Source of the DNA: Hofstenia miamia
Lineage: Eukaryota > Xenacoelomorpha > Acoela
NCBI GenBank assembly: GCA_004352715.1
Contig: SCFE01000105.1
Span: forward strand, 1,386,257 to 1,450,256
Direction: 5' to 3'
Length of the DNA stretch: 64,000 nucleotides
A program made the translations under genes and the position numbers. Below the pieces are notes generated by a model. The model saw only the letters and a list, made by a program, of their open reading frames with translations. It searched no databases and was not told the origin of the DNA. This document shows, one piece after another, positions 22,468-33,248 of the stretch (position 1 is the first letter of the stretch; each line of letters begins with the position of its first letter).

Positions 22468-23152
22468 CAGAGTTGCCAATGGGCTGAAAATGTCGGCCCC
22501 AAAATCAGATTTGTCAACCCATTCCCATCCAAGCCCAAATTGAGTGCTAAAAATAGTCCAGCCCAGGCCCAAAATAATTATAAAAAATAATGCATAAGAT
22601 TTAAAATTATTCAATATACAGTGATTACCAAAATTTAAAAAGATCTGCATTGCTAGCTGATCTTCGAAGTTCCAATGCCTCCGCCTTTACTAGACCAATC
22701 AAAATTTTGAGGAAATAATTAATCCAGCATGAGAGAAATCTCTCTCAAACTGAGAAAACGTTGCCTGAATCACAGCTTACTAGATTTTAGTAGGGCGTGC
22801 CTGAATGCAAAATACCTTTGGAGCAATGCTTCTGAAAAACGGCACATATCCATTTGAGTTATATATGATTAAATAACTGTAAGTAATTTTTCTTGAGAAT
22901 GTAAAGATTAGAATCAAAGAACTAACTGACATTGATCTATTTAATTGAACCAATTATTCTGTTTGGAATAATTTTGAGATAAAGCCAAACACATTATTGT
23001 AGTATTAATTAAATGGATATTATTCAAATTCGTGTACTGAAACATTTGCTCAAGATTTCGACCCAAGTACAGCCTAGGTCAAAACATAATTAAAAAATGT
23101 GACCAAAGCCCAGGCCGAAATAGAAATCGAAAAACGGCCCCATTTCTAATAG
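22468..23152. mobile_element. Probable non-autonomous hAT-like element
   Basis: It starts CAGAGTTGCCAATGGGC, followed by GGCCCCAA and CCAGCCCAGGCCC clusters. It ends with mirror-like CAGGCCGAAAT...CGGCCCCATTTCTAATAG. The ends share a CCCATT...AA pattern in inverted orientation, and CAGAG is a common hAT start. There is no coding capacity. No clear 8-bp duplication was found. Confidence 0.35.
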
Positions 23153-23739
23153 GCCGGTCCTGCTTTTGTTGAAAAACTACTTTATTTCCAATCAATTTCT
23201 TTTCTAATAAATCGAATCATTTATTCTAAAGAGAAAAAGGAGTTCAGATCTTGCATTATTTTCCTAGCATTTTATTATCTAAAATAATGTGCTAAAATCT
23301 TTTAATCTCTCATGTGTAAAAACATAAAAATATAATTTAGATATATTCTATCACTGTTAAATATTTTGAAATCAATATTTACTGATAGATTTTATTTCAA
23401 ATTAATGTAAATTTCATAAGAAAGACACTATTTTCCAGATATTAATCAAGGGTTTAGTTTGTGGCAAACAATTAAGGATTTTATAACATACATTTTTTAA
23501 CTAAAAGTTTGAAGCCTATGTAAAAAGGCAAATGTAAAACAATCTCAGAACTGAAGTTCACCACTTGAGGTCTTGCTCCATTTGAACCTTTTTCCATTTG
23601 TGGTTGAGTGAATATTACTAAAATGCTTTATTGAATAAGTACACTCTTTCTTTCTTTATAAGAATTCTTTTTATAAGAATCACAGGGTTCAAAATTCATA
23701 AATTATATAAGAATCAATCTGAGACTTAAAATATTAGAT

Positions 23740-24640
23740 ATGGATTAAATCTCAGGGCACAGTTCTTGGCCCCATCCTATTCTCACTCTACGTAAATGAT
23801 ATAACGAAACAGATAAAAAACAGTAATATTTATCAATATGCGGACGATACCTGTCTCATAAGTACTAATGTAAATGCCTTTAATGCTACAAAAATTCTCC
23901 AAAATGACATCGAACATTTAACAAAGTATTTCTCAAATAATCAATTGAAAGTAAATATTGAAAAACACAATTTATAATTTTCTCGCCTAAAACATTTAAA
24001 AATCTCACAAAAAACATTGAACTAAATATAAATCAAGTACCAATAAAGCAAAGTGAATCAATAAATTATTTAGGTGTTGAGATTGACAATGATTTAAATT
24101 TCGAACAATTTTTAATGACTAAAATTAAAAAAATGGCTTCTGGAGTTAGGTATCTTTACCATCTGCGAAACGTCTCAAATATATATCACAAACAATTAAT
24201 AAATTCTTTTTGTTTATCTCATTTTCAATATTGCTCATTTCTCTTTACAAACATAAATTCAAAATATCGCATACTTCTGTCTAAAACTTTCAATTGGTCT
24301 CTTAAAACACTTAACTTTGCGCAAAAACATGACAGTTCATCCGTCTATCGAATTCAATATAAAATATTAGCTCCTTATTACAGAATTCAAATGCATATGG
24401 TATCAATATTATTTAAGTGTAAATCTGGTACACCTTCTCTTTCATTTTTAAAACAATATATTAAGTTAAATGAACGTTCTCAAAAATTTTTATGCTTAGA
24501 TAAACATTCAAATAGTTTTCACCCCATAGCAACTAATAACTTAGATCAACTACAAAAAATTTAGAAAAAAAGTGCGAACATTCCTCTTTCACAGACAATG
24601 CATACTTAATGACAATAATACACTACACTCCTTCGAAAAT
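23740..24640 (+). mobile_element. 5'-truncated CR1/L2-like LINE fragment
   Basis: It starts abruptly inside the RT, at SQGTVLGPILFSLYVNDITK, followed by YQYADDTCLIS, the catalytic box. After a frameshift near 23970 it gives INYLGVEIDNDLNF and the C-terminal region in frame 24115-24564 (149 codons), with RYLYHLRNVSNIYHKQL. The product resembles the LINE at the left edge of the window but is a different family. Its 3' end is unclear: it grades into a CA repeat and a gap. Confidence 0.8.
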
Positions 24641-24661
24641 TTCGTATGATCCTAGATAATG

Positions 24662-24681
24662 TACACACACACACACACACA
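24662..24681. repeat. (CA)n microsatellite
   Basis: CA run that stops at the N gap; its true length is unknown. Confidence 0.9.
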
Positions 24682-24815
24682 NNNNNNNNNNNNNNNNNNN
24701 NNNNNNNNNNNNNNNNNNNNNNNNNNNNNNNNNNNNNNNNNNNNNNNNNNNNNNNNNNNNNNNNNNNNNNNNNNNNNNNNNNNNNNNNNNNNNNNNNNNN
24801 NNNNNNNNNNNNNNN
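24682..24815. other. N gap, 134 bases
   Basis: Separates the CA repeat from the 3' end of the Dong-like element. It probably hides that element's TAA tail. Confidence 0.95.
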
Positions 24816-25822
24816 CTTCATGCTGGCATCCCTTTCAGCTCGGGGAACTCACCAGTTCCCAAGAAGTCTGAGAGCTATTCCTAACAATGCTGACTTCTGT
24901 GCTACTGCCCCTCCCCACTTTGGTACTCCCAACTCCTCCAAGTATCTCTTATGCTTCTTATTGACTGCTCCTAGTGCACCTCCTACTACAGGGACTACTT
25001 CAACCTTTTTTAGCTTCCACAACCTTTCTATTTACTCTGCCAACTCCCTGTACTTTTTTATCTTCTTTTTCTCCTTGCTTTCTACATTTCTGTCCTTTGG
25101 TACTGCTATGTCTATCACTGTTCCTAACCCTTTCTTTTTGTCTACCACTATTATGTCTGGCCTCCTTGCTTCTATCACCTTGCTTCTCTGTATGTTGAAG
25201 TACCACAGTATCTTAAGCTTCTCATTTTCTGTGACGCCCTGTGGCTTGTGCTCATACCAATTTTCTCCTGCTTCTAACCCATGCTGCCTGCTGAAACTCC
25301 AATGTAGCATTCCTCCCACCTTGTCATGGCTGAACTTATACTCATTCTGTGCCAACTTCTCACACCCTGCTATCAGATGATCTACGGTCTCCACCTTTTT
25401 CTTACATAGCCTACACTTATCACTTACTTCTACTCTTCTGTCTATATGCTTCTTCAGCCAGTTTGTTCTCATTGCTTGCTCCTGTGCTGCAATTATCAAT
25501 TCCTCTGTTTCTTTTTTTAGTTCTGCCTTCTTTAGCCACTTGTTGCTGTCTTTTCTGTTACATTTTTCTGTGTTGCTCCAGTATTCTCCATGCAGTGCCC
25601 TCTGCCTGTACCTTGTTTGTCTCTCTTATCCAATCCTACTCTGGTATGCTGTCTTTCCTTCACTCAGTTCTTATCTTCCTTAACTTCTTAGTGGCCTCCA
25701 GTAGTGCACCTCTAGGTTGTGCTTCTACTTATTCCTTTAGCCCTAGTGCTTGTGATTCTATTGTTTCTTTACACTCAGCAGTCCTTTCACTCCTTTATGC
25801 CCTGCCATTTTTTTGTTATTTC

Positions 25823-25824
<2 letters not shown>
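24816..25824 (-). mobile_element. R4/Dong-like LINE, 5'-truncated, copy 1
   Basis: Minus-strand non-LTR element of the group whose endonuclease is restriction-enzyme-like. The 5' truncation point meets a (TTA)n run at 25824. The 3' end disappears into the gap. Nucleotide similarity to the copy at 45.6-46.9 kb is high and collinear over the whole length. R4/Dong elements are known for TAA-rich 3' tails and, for Dong, insertion into TAA repeats, which fits the position. Confidence 0.8.
24849..25720 (-). pseudogene. R4/Dong-like C-terminal zinc knuckle and restriction-like endonuclease
   Basis: The open frame 25032-25499 (155 codons) reads AAQEQAMRTNWLKKHIDRR, then CRLCKKKVETVDHLIAGC, a CCHC zinc knuckle. 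It continues through KILWYFNIQRSKVIEARRPD to VIDIAVPKDRN. The RRPD...ID pair is the PD-D core of the restriction-like endonuclease that nicks the target for target-primed reverse transcription. Upstream codons to about 25720 continue the same protein (GEYWSNTEKCNRK, NKWLKKAELKKETEE). Downstream the frame is broken near 25030 and 24900. RT blocks are not present in this copy. Confidence 0.82.

Positions 25825-25877
<53 letters not shown>
25824..25877. repeat. (TTA)n microsatellite at the 5' junction of the Dong-like copy
   Basis: About 18 TTA units directly abut the truncated end of the element, as expected if it integrated within a TAA repeat. Confidence 0.9.
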
Positions 25878-25879
<2 letters not shown>

Positions 25880-25880
<1 letters not shown>

Positions 25881-27089
25881 TGCGTTATCCATTTTCTGGT
25901 AATGTTTGAAAAGTTGCGTTTGATTATGCACAGCTTTCTCAAAAAATAACTATGCAAAAAAAATTCTCCAATTAGTTGAATTTTAAATCCCCCTCAAAGA
26001 CGATGGAGTTTGGCTCTCAAAATTACAGTCATTAGGGGGAGTCCTCTGTTTCCAAACATTATTTTTTTTTACATTTTTGCGTTAATTCCAGCACTTAGAG
26101 ACTAAATCGACAAATTACTATTGATAAAATATCGAAGGAATTTTCAGGCAAACATTGCGTCATTGATGACGTCACTAAGTCAAGCATTTCAAGCTAAACT
26201 CTGTACAGTAAGTTGAACTTTTATTTTTTATTCTACTTCTTCAAATATATTATAGTTACATAATGCTCTATGTTCAAACGCTTAGTCATTAACCCTCAAA
26301 TTGCTATAAGAAAAATTCAACTGGCTATTTATACTGCAAAAACTTTTTCAATTTTCAAATTTTAAGTACACTTTTTAAAGCTATATACAAAAATTATAAT
26401 TTTTCTATGAGCTTGTCGAAATTGATTTTATCAATTAATTGGCAAGAAGTTTAAAAATTGATTTTGGGGTCCAATGGAACCCAATTGTCATTTGAGGGTT
26501 AATGTGCATTTGCCATCATTAATGCTTTGATTTTGCTTAAATTCTATCAACCCATGAAAAACACAATTGCATAGCTTAATAAAGAAAAAACAGTTAAAAT
26601 TCAGCATTTCGGATAAGGGGTGTTAGGGGATTTCCCTAATGCCATGGTGGCATCATCCAAAAGTAAAAACTTCCTGAAAACTCCCAAGATTTTTCATTAA
26701 ACATGTTTCGTTGATTTTGGCCTTGAGGTGCAAAAAACATCGAAAATTTAATAAACTAAATACTTTGTAACAAAGGATTCTCCTAATTACGGAAATATTA
26801 AGTGCAAAATTTCATCACTTTTGAGGCGGATCTAAAATTCAACCGACTTGAAAAGTATGTTGATAATCTCTTTGAATTTGTTCTTTGTAGAATTCTTCTA
26901 TTCCATAATTTTCTCATGAAACATCAAATGTATATTTAATCTTAAGGAGTATTCATTGTTTTAGTGTTAAAAATATTCATTGTCTCACCTAAGAAAAGTT
27001 TCATAGACAAGCTTGAAATATTTTACTTGTATTAAGAGAGTGAATTGGGAATTTTCATAAACATATTTTGTTTAAATTCAGTCACTTAC
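25880..27089. other. Unassigned AT-rich DNA
   Basis: No gene or element recognised. A TGAGGGTTAATG-type motif occurs twice (near 26290 on the opposite strand and at 26497). Confidence 0.45.
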
Positions 27090-27279
27090 AAATCTTTGCA
27101 GTACGAGCGCCCTAATTTTTCTCTATTATAATCGTACAATCCGGTACTCGCGTGTATTACCACCCACATCCTTTGGTTAGGTAGCCTACACAACTTAGTC
27201 TCAAGAGACTTGTCTTCAAAGTGTTGATATTGATCGTCATTCATTGTAAAACGCCTCCTCGAAATGTCTATCTCTGACA
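27090..27279 (-). CDS. Candidate internal exon of an unrecognised gene
   Basis: This is the strongest host-exon candidate. On the minus strand, TTACTCTTCTACAG precedes a 190-base open segment that ends at a perfect GTAAGT donor. The product includes SEIDISRRRFTMNDDQYQHF, then DKSLETKLCRLPNQRMWVVI and HASTGLYDYNREKLGRSYC. It is rich in Arg, Asp, Trp and Tyr, unlike chance ORFs in this window, and GC is raised. Phase is 1 at the start and 2 at the end, so neighbouring exons are required. No domain recognised, no membrane segment. It lies 93 bases left of a Tc1-like element. Confidence 0.5.
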
Positions 27280-27372
27280 CTGTAGAAGAGTAATTATATC
27301 ATTCTGAAATATAATTCTAAGAACTTCACTATCTACACTTTTAAAAACAACAATAGAATTTGTACTAATGTA

Positions 27373-28625
27373 CGCTGGTGGTCAAATTAATTCGTACCAG
27401 TCTTAAACATGCAAATCGGGCAGGTCAATTAAAAATCGTAGCAAAACGTTTCGTACCACTTCGCTTTTTGCCTTCCCACGCCTCGTGAAGTTCATCTAGA
27501 CTTTTATAAATTTTCGCATCGGTTTTTTGATACATTTTTACGTGTATTCAAATGCATTCGAAGGAGATTATAAATCTTGTAAAGGAGAAATCTGCCAGTG
27601 GATGATCTTACCAACGGATTGCCGAAGAATTCAAGCTCAGCAAATCCTCCGTGCAGTATATGGTCAAAAACAACTATGAAAAAGTAAAGAAGAAACCTGG
27701 GAGGAAGCCCGCCATCTCAAAACGAGAAAAATACTCGATTAAGACCGAAATATCCCATCTGAAGGGATCCGGACAGACGGCAAGTTCGCGAAAAAATCTT
27801 TTGAATGCCTCTTGGAGCACCGTTTGCCGGGTCTTGAAGAAGATGGGCCTCAGATACAAAAATTCCCCAAAGCAATTAATTCTACTGCAAAACCACAAGA
27901 AAGAGAGGGTAAATATTTGCACTCACTGGATCACGACTCGTGTGGATTGGGGAAAAGTGGTTTTTTCCGACGAGAAGAAATTCAACCTGGATGGACCAGA
28001 TTTTTGGGGCTCATTTCAACCCAAGAATGAAGTTCCAAAGCGATGGGTGTGGAATCATGATTTGGGGCATGATTTTTCCAAGCGGAATTATTTCTGTCAC
28101 AAGGGTGAAAGGGAACATAAATTCCGCATCTTACCAACGACTATTATCCTTCTTTGCCCTGCCTTTGCTATTCGACATGATGGGGGACGATTTCGTGTTC
28201 CAGCAGGACAATTGCAGTGTTCACATGTCCGCTTCATCGATGAAATTTTTTGAGGAGCGAGTTGTATCAGTTTTGGAGTGGCCCAGCCGCAGCCTTCAAC
28301 ATAATGGAGAACGTGTGGTCCATGATCTCCAAAAAAGTGTACGACGGACCACAGCCAAAAAATCTGGGAGAACTTGGACAGAGAATCGATCGGGCCGTTA
28401 TAGACTTCAATCTCCACGGCATCGACATTTTAAAGAAGTTATATGACTCTATTCCAAGCAGAATATCTTCATTTTTGAAGAAAAAAGGAAATAAACTTCC
28501 CTACTAGCTTTGGTTTCTCCCTATGAGACTATTAGTGCAGGGGTACGAAACGTTTTGACACAATTTTTATTAATTTCCAACAAACACATGATTAAGAATG
28601 GTGCGAAATAATTTGACAACCAGTG
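27373..28625 (+). mobile_element. Tc1-like transposon with CTGGTGGTCAAATTA termini
   Basis: The left end (CGCTGGTGGTCAAATTAATT) and the right end (AATAATTTGACAACCAGTG) are imperfect inverted repeats with TA on each side. A second inverted motif (AAAACGTTTCGTACC near 27440 and GGTACGAAACGTTTTG near 28540) lies inside each end, giving a two-block IR/DR-like arrangement. At 1.25 kb it has normal length. Transposase damage is light. Confidence 0.88.
27552..28507 (+). pseudogene. Tc1-like transposase, nearly complete
   Basis: It starts MHSKEIINLVKEKSASG with one TGA at codon 18, then the helix-turn-helix SYQRIAEEFKLSKSSVQYM and a GRKPAISKRE linker. KVVFSDEKKFNLDGPD carries the first catalytic Asp. 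A frameshift near 28050 moves to IMIWGMIFPSG and FVFQQDNCSVHMSASS (second Asp). A small deletion at about 28290 removes the SPD residues before IMENVWSMISKKVYDG, which holds the catalytic Glu. The C-terminus ends KKKGNKLPY. Two frame changes and one stop inactivate it. Confidence 0.88.
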
Positions 28626-29847
28626 TAATTAACTTACTGATGTATGTATACGTGTCTAAAGGGGAATTGATCGTGTGATGTTTACACCGTAGTATGTGTA
28701 GGATTTCAGGAAAAATTTTTACAAGTGTAGCACAATTAGCATTGAGTTTGATCATCGTCAATATTTTCATAGTTGTGCAAAGTTTCATCAAATTGTACAG
28801 TTTCATTTACGGATTTAATGCAAAATATTGATGAAAAATAAAAATATTATATTGCTGTAACTGCATTGTTCTTTCAAATCATGGATTTTTTAATATTGCA
28901 TTATCTCATACGTAATCATTGTTGTATGTACATTTAATTAATGATTTGAACTCTAAGGTGAATTGCTTGATACGGAGTAGACAATCACTTGAATTTGGAA
29001 ACAATTTAAACTATTTTTAATTTTCAAGTATGTGAAGTTTAACAAACGCAATTAAATTATAATAAAATGCCGGTATTTGTAAATACCTTAAATTAAAGGT
29101 GATGCGCAAGTTCACTTAAAAGAGCATAATTAAAAATTCAAAATCGAAATTTATTAATTAATACTTATAAGGAATTCCAATGAAACTATTTCCTAGACGA
29201 TACTGTACTAGAGCTCGGATTTGATAGCATTGACAACTTTTAGCGCAATAACGCAATTTTCATTCACCACATGGAATTTTATGCAGAATTTCTACGGATT
29301 TGCTATCAAAGCTTGTCTAAGCTACAGGTGAAAATCTGCCAAAATTTCATGAATGAAATATGTTTTTAGAGTATCAACGCAATCACAAATTTGAAAATCA
29401 TACTCAATCAAAATTGCGGAAATTTTGAGAAAAACCGGGACTTGAGAAATTGAAATATAACTTAAGTGTGATTACTAGGGCGAATCATGTGACTTTAAGT
29501 GTGCATTACTATATTCGCTTTTATGATTACCATTTTTTAAGCAAAACGTGTCCTAAGGAACAATTTAATTATTGTGTGGCCTGTTGATTTTGATGTAGAC
29601 TAAAATGTTGCCTTCAAATTCTTATCTTACGCAAATTTTTACGCAATATTTTACGCATTTTTTGCGCAACTAAACTCACCCTCTGTACTGTACATTTACA
29701 ATAATAAAGGCATAAAATTTTATTGCAATTAATTTCTTACATAAAAAAAATTGGCAATCAAATCCTAATTAACAAACAAAAATGGCTCTAGAATTCTCAC
29801 ATATATTTAATAGATCGGATCTTTTTTTGCTTCCACCCACCCCTCCA
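28626..29847. other. Unassigned AT-rich DNA
   Basis: No gene or element recognised. Confidence 0.45.
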
Positions 29848-30482
29848 CGCACTAACATTATTTTCATGAAATGTTTGCATTGAAAACAAATATTTAGGAT
29901 AACTCTAACCCTAATCCCGGTCCATTCTTCATTTTTCCGGATAGTTCTTCATTCCACCAGATTATTCTTCACTTATTTTACGATCTATTCTTCACCTAAT
30001 TTTAACCCTAACCTAAATTCTTGTTTTTTATAGACCAAAACCCTAAACTAACGTCAGAAAAACCTATATTCCTATTTTTATAGACCTAGGACCTAATCTA
30101 AAGTCTGAAATCTATGTTTCCTAAACCTAAAAGCCTAAATTCCTAACCTAAGTCTAAATTCTTATTTTTTATAGACCTAAACCCTAAACCAAAGTCACAA
30201 ATTCGTGTTTCCTAAACTAAAACCTAAATTTCTAATCTAAGACCTTTTTTTATAGACCACAACCCTAAACCAAAGTCAGAAATCCACGTTCACCGAACCT
30301 AAAACCTAAATTAATATTGTTTTAGATCTAAACCCTTAACCAAAGTCACAAATCCATATTCCTTAAATCAAATACCTAAATTTTGATTATTTCATAGACC
30401 TAAGCCCTGAACCAAATTCACCAATTCTGATTCCTGTTTTCAATGCAAACATTCCGTGTTCTATGAAAACAATTTTAGTGCG
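29848..30482. mobile_element. Inverted-repeat element with telomere-like minisatellite core
   Basis: The left arm (29848-29887) runs CGCACTAACATTATTTTCAT and on to GTTTGCATTGAAAAC. The right arm (30436-30482) is its inverted copy, with a 7-base insertion and few mismatches. Between them is a degenerate tandem array whose units carry TATAGACC, then CCTAAACC and AAAGTCA motifs. There is no coding capacity, which makes it a non-autonomous element of unknown superfamily. No target duplication is obvious. Confidence 0.65.
29985..30415. repeat. Degenerate minisatellite, CCCTAAACC-rich
   Basis: Unit starts marked by TAGACC/TAGATC fall at about 30031, 30081, 30172, 30253, 30323 and 30395, giving spacings of 50-91 bases. 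Each unit carries ACCCTAAAC-like and ACCTAAATT blocks. Units have diverged and changed length. Confidence 0.7.
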
Positions 30483-31072
30483 AAGAGAAAGCAAAAAAGG
30501 TCCTATAGATCCACGAGAAAATATTAACTACAGTGTAAACTATTGTCGAAACGAAAGGATAGAAGTGATTCAATGAATTATTGTGTATGGTTTTTACACA
30601 CGTCATCAGGTTGATAATTTAATGGAAAATTTGTATGGTGGAAACTTCAATTGAATTTCAAAGATGAGGTCGCCTCACGACCCTAATACGTGTGCAGCAC
30701 CATCATAAATTTGTGCCCCTCAAACGTCAAGCATTGAAAAAGCATACATTTTGAGATGGAAACAGTGTGAAAAGCAAAAATTTACCGCTAAAGCCAAGGT
30801 CTGTTTTGTAGGGTTAATGTCGACAGACTCAACAGTGAGTGAGCGAAGCCACGATCCGATTCCGTTTGATCAGTGGAGCGAAGACGAAGGCTGAACTTTA
30901 GTTGAGAGCATTGGGCCTCTCCTACTTTGGATAACCAAGGCTACTAACCCTGATAACTTAGTGATCATCTGTTGCAGCCAAAAACTACTGTGACACGGCA
31001 AAACTGCCGCAATAGCACAGCGAATCCTGGTTCGGACGAAAACGTTATACCTGACGTGACTGCCGTATGAGC
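30483..31072. other. Unassigned block, GC-richer from 30800
   Basis: From about 30800 to 31070 the sequence has clearly higher GC and no recognised homology. The minus frame 30870-31082 (70 codons) has a balanced composition (SYGSHVRYNVFVRTRIRC) but no motif. It borders a hAT family copy at 31073. Confidence 0.35.
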
Positions 31073-31843
31073 CAGAGATCAAAGTGGGGCGGGTCGNNNN
31101 NNNNNNNGGGTGGGCTGGGGCAGGTCGAGAGGGGCGCGGGGCAAGATTTTTCTAAAATGGGTACCCATGGGGCAGAAACACTTTTTAGTTTAGACAGATT
31201 GAAATAAGAGATTGCCAATTTTAGAGATTGTAAAAGTATTTTTTACATAAAGTTCCCTGCTTAGAAAATTTGATTTTCCTGGAAATTTAGTCGCATTTTG
31301 AAAAAATTAATTGCCATACATTTTTAGATCTTGATGAAATTTGATTCTATTCAATGATATCAGCAAGATAGTTTGGATCTGATTTGTAGTCAATAGGCTC
31401 TGCAATTACATTGGAAGGAGTGCAATTGTCCGTGTATAAATATTAGCTCTATAAAAAGCTTTTTAGAGTTAAAATTAAATTTCATTCTCTATTAATAATG
31501 TTATTTATATGCATTGGCATCATTTTTTATAAGATTCCTACTGGTAGTAATAGTAGAGATGACATTTAAAAAAATGATTCTGTATCTTCCAGGAAGTAAG
31601 GATTCAAAATATTTGAGTGGTGGTGTGGTGTAGTGCAATGAAAATTGTCTAGAACAAATATGTGGCAATAAAATATAGTAAGTAGGTTTGGAGCAGAATT
31701 TTTTAGTAGGCTTATTTGGGGCAGTAGAATATAAAACGTGGGGCAATGTGGGGCAGATTGCAACACGTGGAAATGAGGCAGGGCACAAAGTCTGTGGAAC
31801 AGAACATTGCAGTTCACAAAAATTCGCCCCACTTCCATCTTTG
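31073..31843. mobile_element. Non-autonomous hAT family member, copy 3 (old)
   Basis: It starts CAGAGATCAAAGTGGGGCGG and ends CGCCCCACTTCCATCTTTG, imperfect inverted repeats of the same family as 62606-63331. The flanks GTATGAGC and CTATAAGC agree at six of eight bases, a decayed 8-bp target duplication typical of hAT. The interior aligns along its length with the younger copies (GGTACCCATGGGGCA, AGATTGCCAATTTT, TGATATCAGCAAGAT). It contains no transposase. Confidence 0.75.
31097..31107. other. N gap, 11 bases
   Basis: Short unresolved stretch inside the GGGGC-rich left end of the hAT copy. Confidence 0.9.
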
Positions 31844-32374
31844 CTATAAGCAGGGATGAGCCTTTATTGAGTAAATAATCACCAATATATACGTAAAAAC
31901 ATACGAATTGAAAAAAATTAATGCGCAAGAATTCCTACAAGGAGTTTACTCAATAGTAGCAATCCAGTGTATGGTTATGTGCCAAATTTCAGGTGAATAA
32001 TTAGAGCGTTAACGTACGGACAGAAGATGATGTATATTTACATTTTCAAATTGTTCTCCAATGATAGCATTCCTATGCGTCATTACTTGTCATTTATGAG
32101 TAAAATTATGGCACACAAGTTGATTAGTAAAATATGCGCAAAATCGTGATTGTTCCAAAAAAATGCGCAAGAGCATGCGGTAATGCATCCCGTAATATGA
32201 TTCTTTATCCTTGGCTATGAGGCGCATTCATAGCTCGTGCATAAGCGCTGTCTTGCTGGCCGCCCATTGGTGGGCAAAGTACGCATCGCAGCAACATCGT
32301 CTACACTATTGCTTAACGTCCTCCGTAGGTCTGGAGTTCCGTGCAGTGACGCCCTCTCTAAGGGAAGTGGTCTA
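31844..32374. other. Unassigned DNA
   Basis: A GC-richer stretch at 32220-32350 (TGCTGGCCGCCCATTGGTGG) has no recognised product. Confidence 0.4.
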
Positions 32375-32686
32375 AATTCAATACGTTAACAAGTAAAAAT
32401 GCAACCGTAAATTACAAGTTTAGCTCCAAATGTCTGCATACGCTTAATAAATTTATTTGCAAAGATATATTTGAACAAATGTGCAGAAGCCAAATTTATC
32501 AAACCTATTTGTTACAACCCGCTTCGCATAAAAAAGGCCTTTAATGTAAACTTTACCATTAACACTTATTAGCGAATATATTCCGAGTGAAAGTTAACGA
32601 TTTGATTTACGGCCATGCGAGCGTAAAACGCCATTTGTTAACGGTGTTGTTTACGGTTGCATTTTCACTTGTTGACGTACTGAATT
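32375..32686. mobile_element. MITE with about 37-bp inverted repeats
   Basis: The left arm 32375-32411 (AAATTCAATACGTTAACAAG, then ATGCAACCGTAAA) is matched in inverted orientation by 32650-32686 with about three mismatches. The total of 312 bases has no coding capacity. The superfamily is not clear, because no diagnostic target duplication was seen. Confidence 0.75.
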
Positions 32687-32689
32687 TGT

Positions 32690-32910
32690 ATCACTTAATA
32701 AAAAAAATTAAAATGTTGGCGAGCCTATTTGTGAATTGACGCCGTATAATGTTGTTGAGAGCATCTGTAATATTTGAAAATATTAACTATTTTTCAATAG
32801 AATTTTTGGTTCAAATTTTTTTAATATTTAGTAAATTAGTCCATGGTAGCAACAGAAATATTTTTCTGTCTAGTACAACTAATCCCTGAAGACGCAACAC
32901 ACTCCAAATA
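32690..32910. repeat. Dispersed repeat, copy 1 (partner at 36.9 kb)
   Basis: Collinear match with 36884-37133: TGTATCACT, TATTTGTGAATTGAC, TATAATGTTGTTGAGAGCAT, CCATGGTAGCAACA and GACGCAACACACTCCAAATA are shared. This copy lacks a short ATTGGACAG segment present in the other. It begins just after the MITE. Confidence 0.8.
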
Positions 32911-33096
32911 GGAGATCGTGGTCGCGATCGGCGAATTAAAAATATTATATATTATATTCTATCCTGTGATAGTTTCAAATATTTTCAAAAAATAATCAAA
33001 TTTAGCTTAGGATTAAATTGAATTTGTATTCAGCCTTTGTCTTTAAGCTTCACAAAACTGTATTTTATATTTATGTAAATTTTGCTATCTCCTTAG

Positions 33097-33212
33097 ATAA
33101 CGCCACATTAAATAAGACCCTAAATTCCTCCGTAATAAACAGTCGAGAACAAAAGCATATGCAGGTCTCTTTGGAGTTATGTAACGCATTATTGCGTTCC
33201 ATCAAAGAGAAA
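33097..33212 (+). CDS. Candidate exon, unknown product
   Basis: Acceptor TTTGCTATCTCCTTAG, then 116 open bases reading NATLNKTLNSSVINSREQKH and MQVSLELCNALLRSIKEK, then a GTAATT donor. The frame remains open to a TGA-side stop at 33248, so it could also be a terminal exon. The product has possible N-glycosylation sites (NAT, NKT, NSS) and a helical second half. Not recognised. Confidence 0.28.
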
Positions 33213-33248
33213 GTAATTAATTTCATTATTTCTGATTTGCATTATTGA

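Noticed and set aside
25349-25909. Plus-strand frame of 186 codons, Leu/Ser/Cys/Tyr-rich
   Set aside because: It is the antisense shadow of the Dong-like element and reads into the TTA repeat.
29985-30415. Telomere or subtelomere
   Set aside because: Motifs are scattered in a degenerate 50-90-bp array bounded by inverted repeats, not a pure hexamer or heptamer array.
31566-31928. Minus-strand frame of 120 codons
   Set aside because: Shadow within the non-autonomous hAT copy; the same region in younger copies is not conserved as protein.
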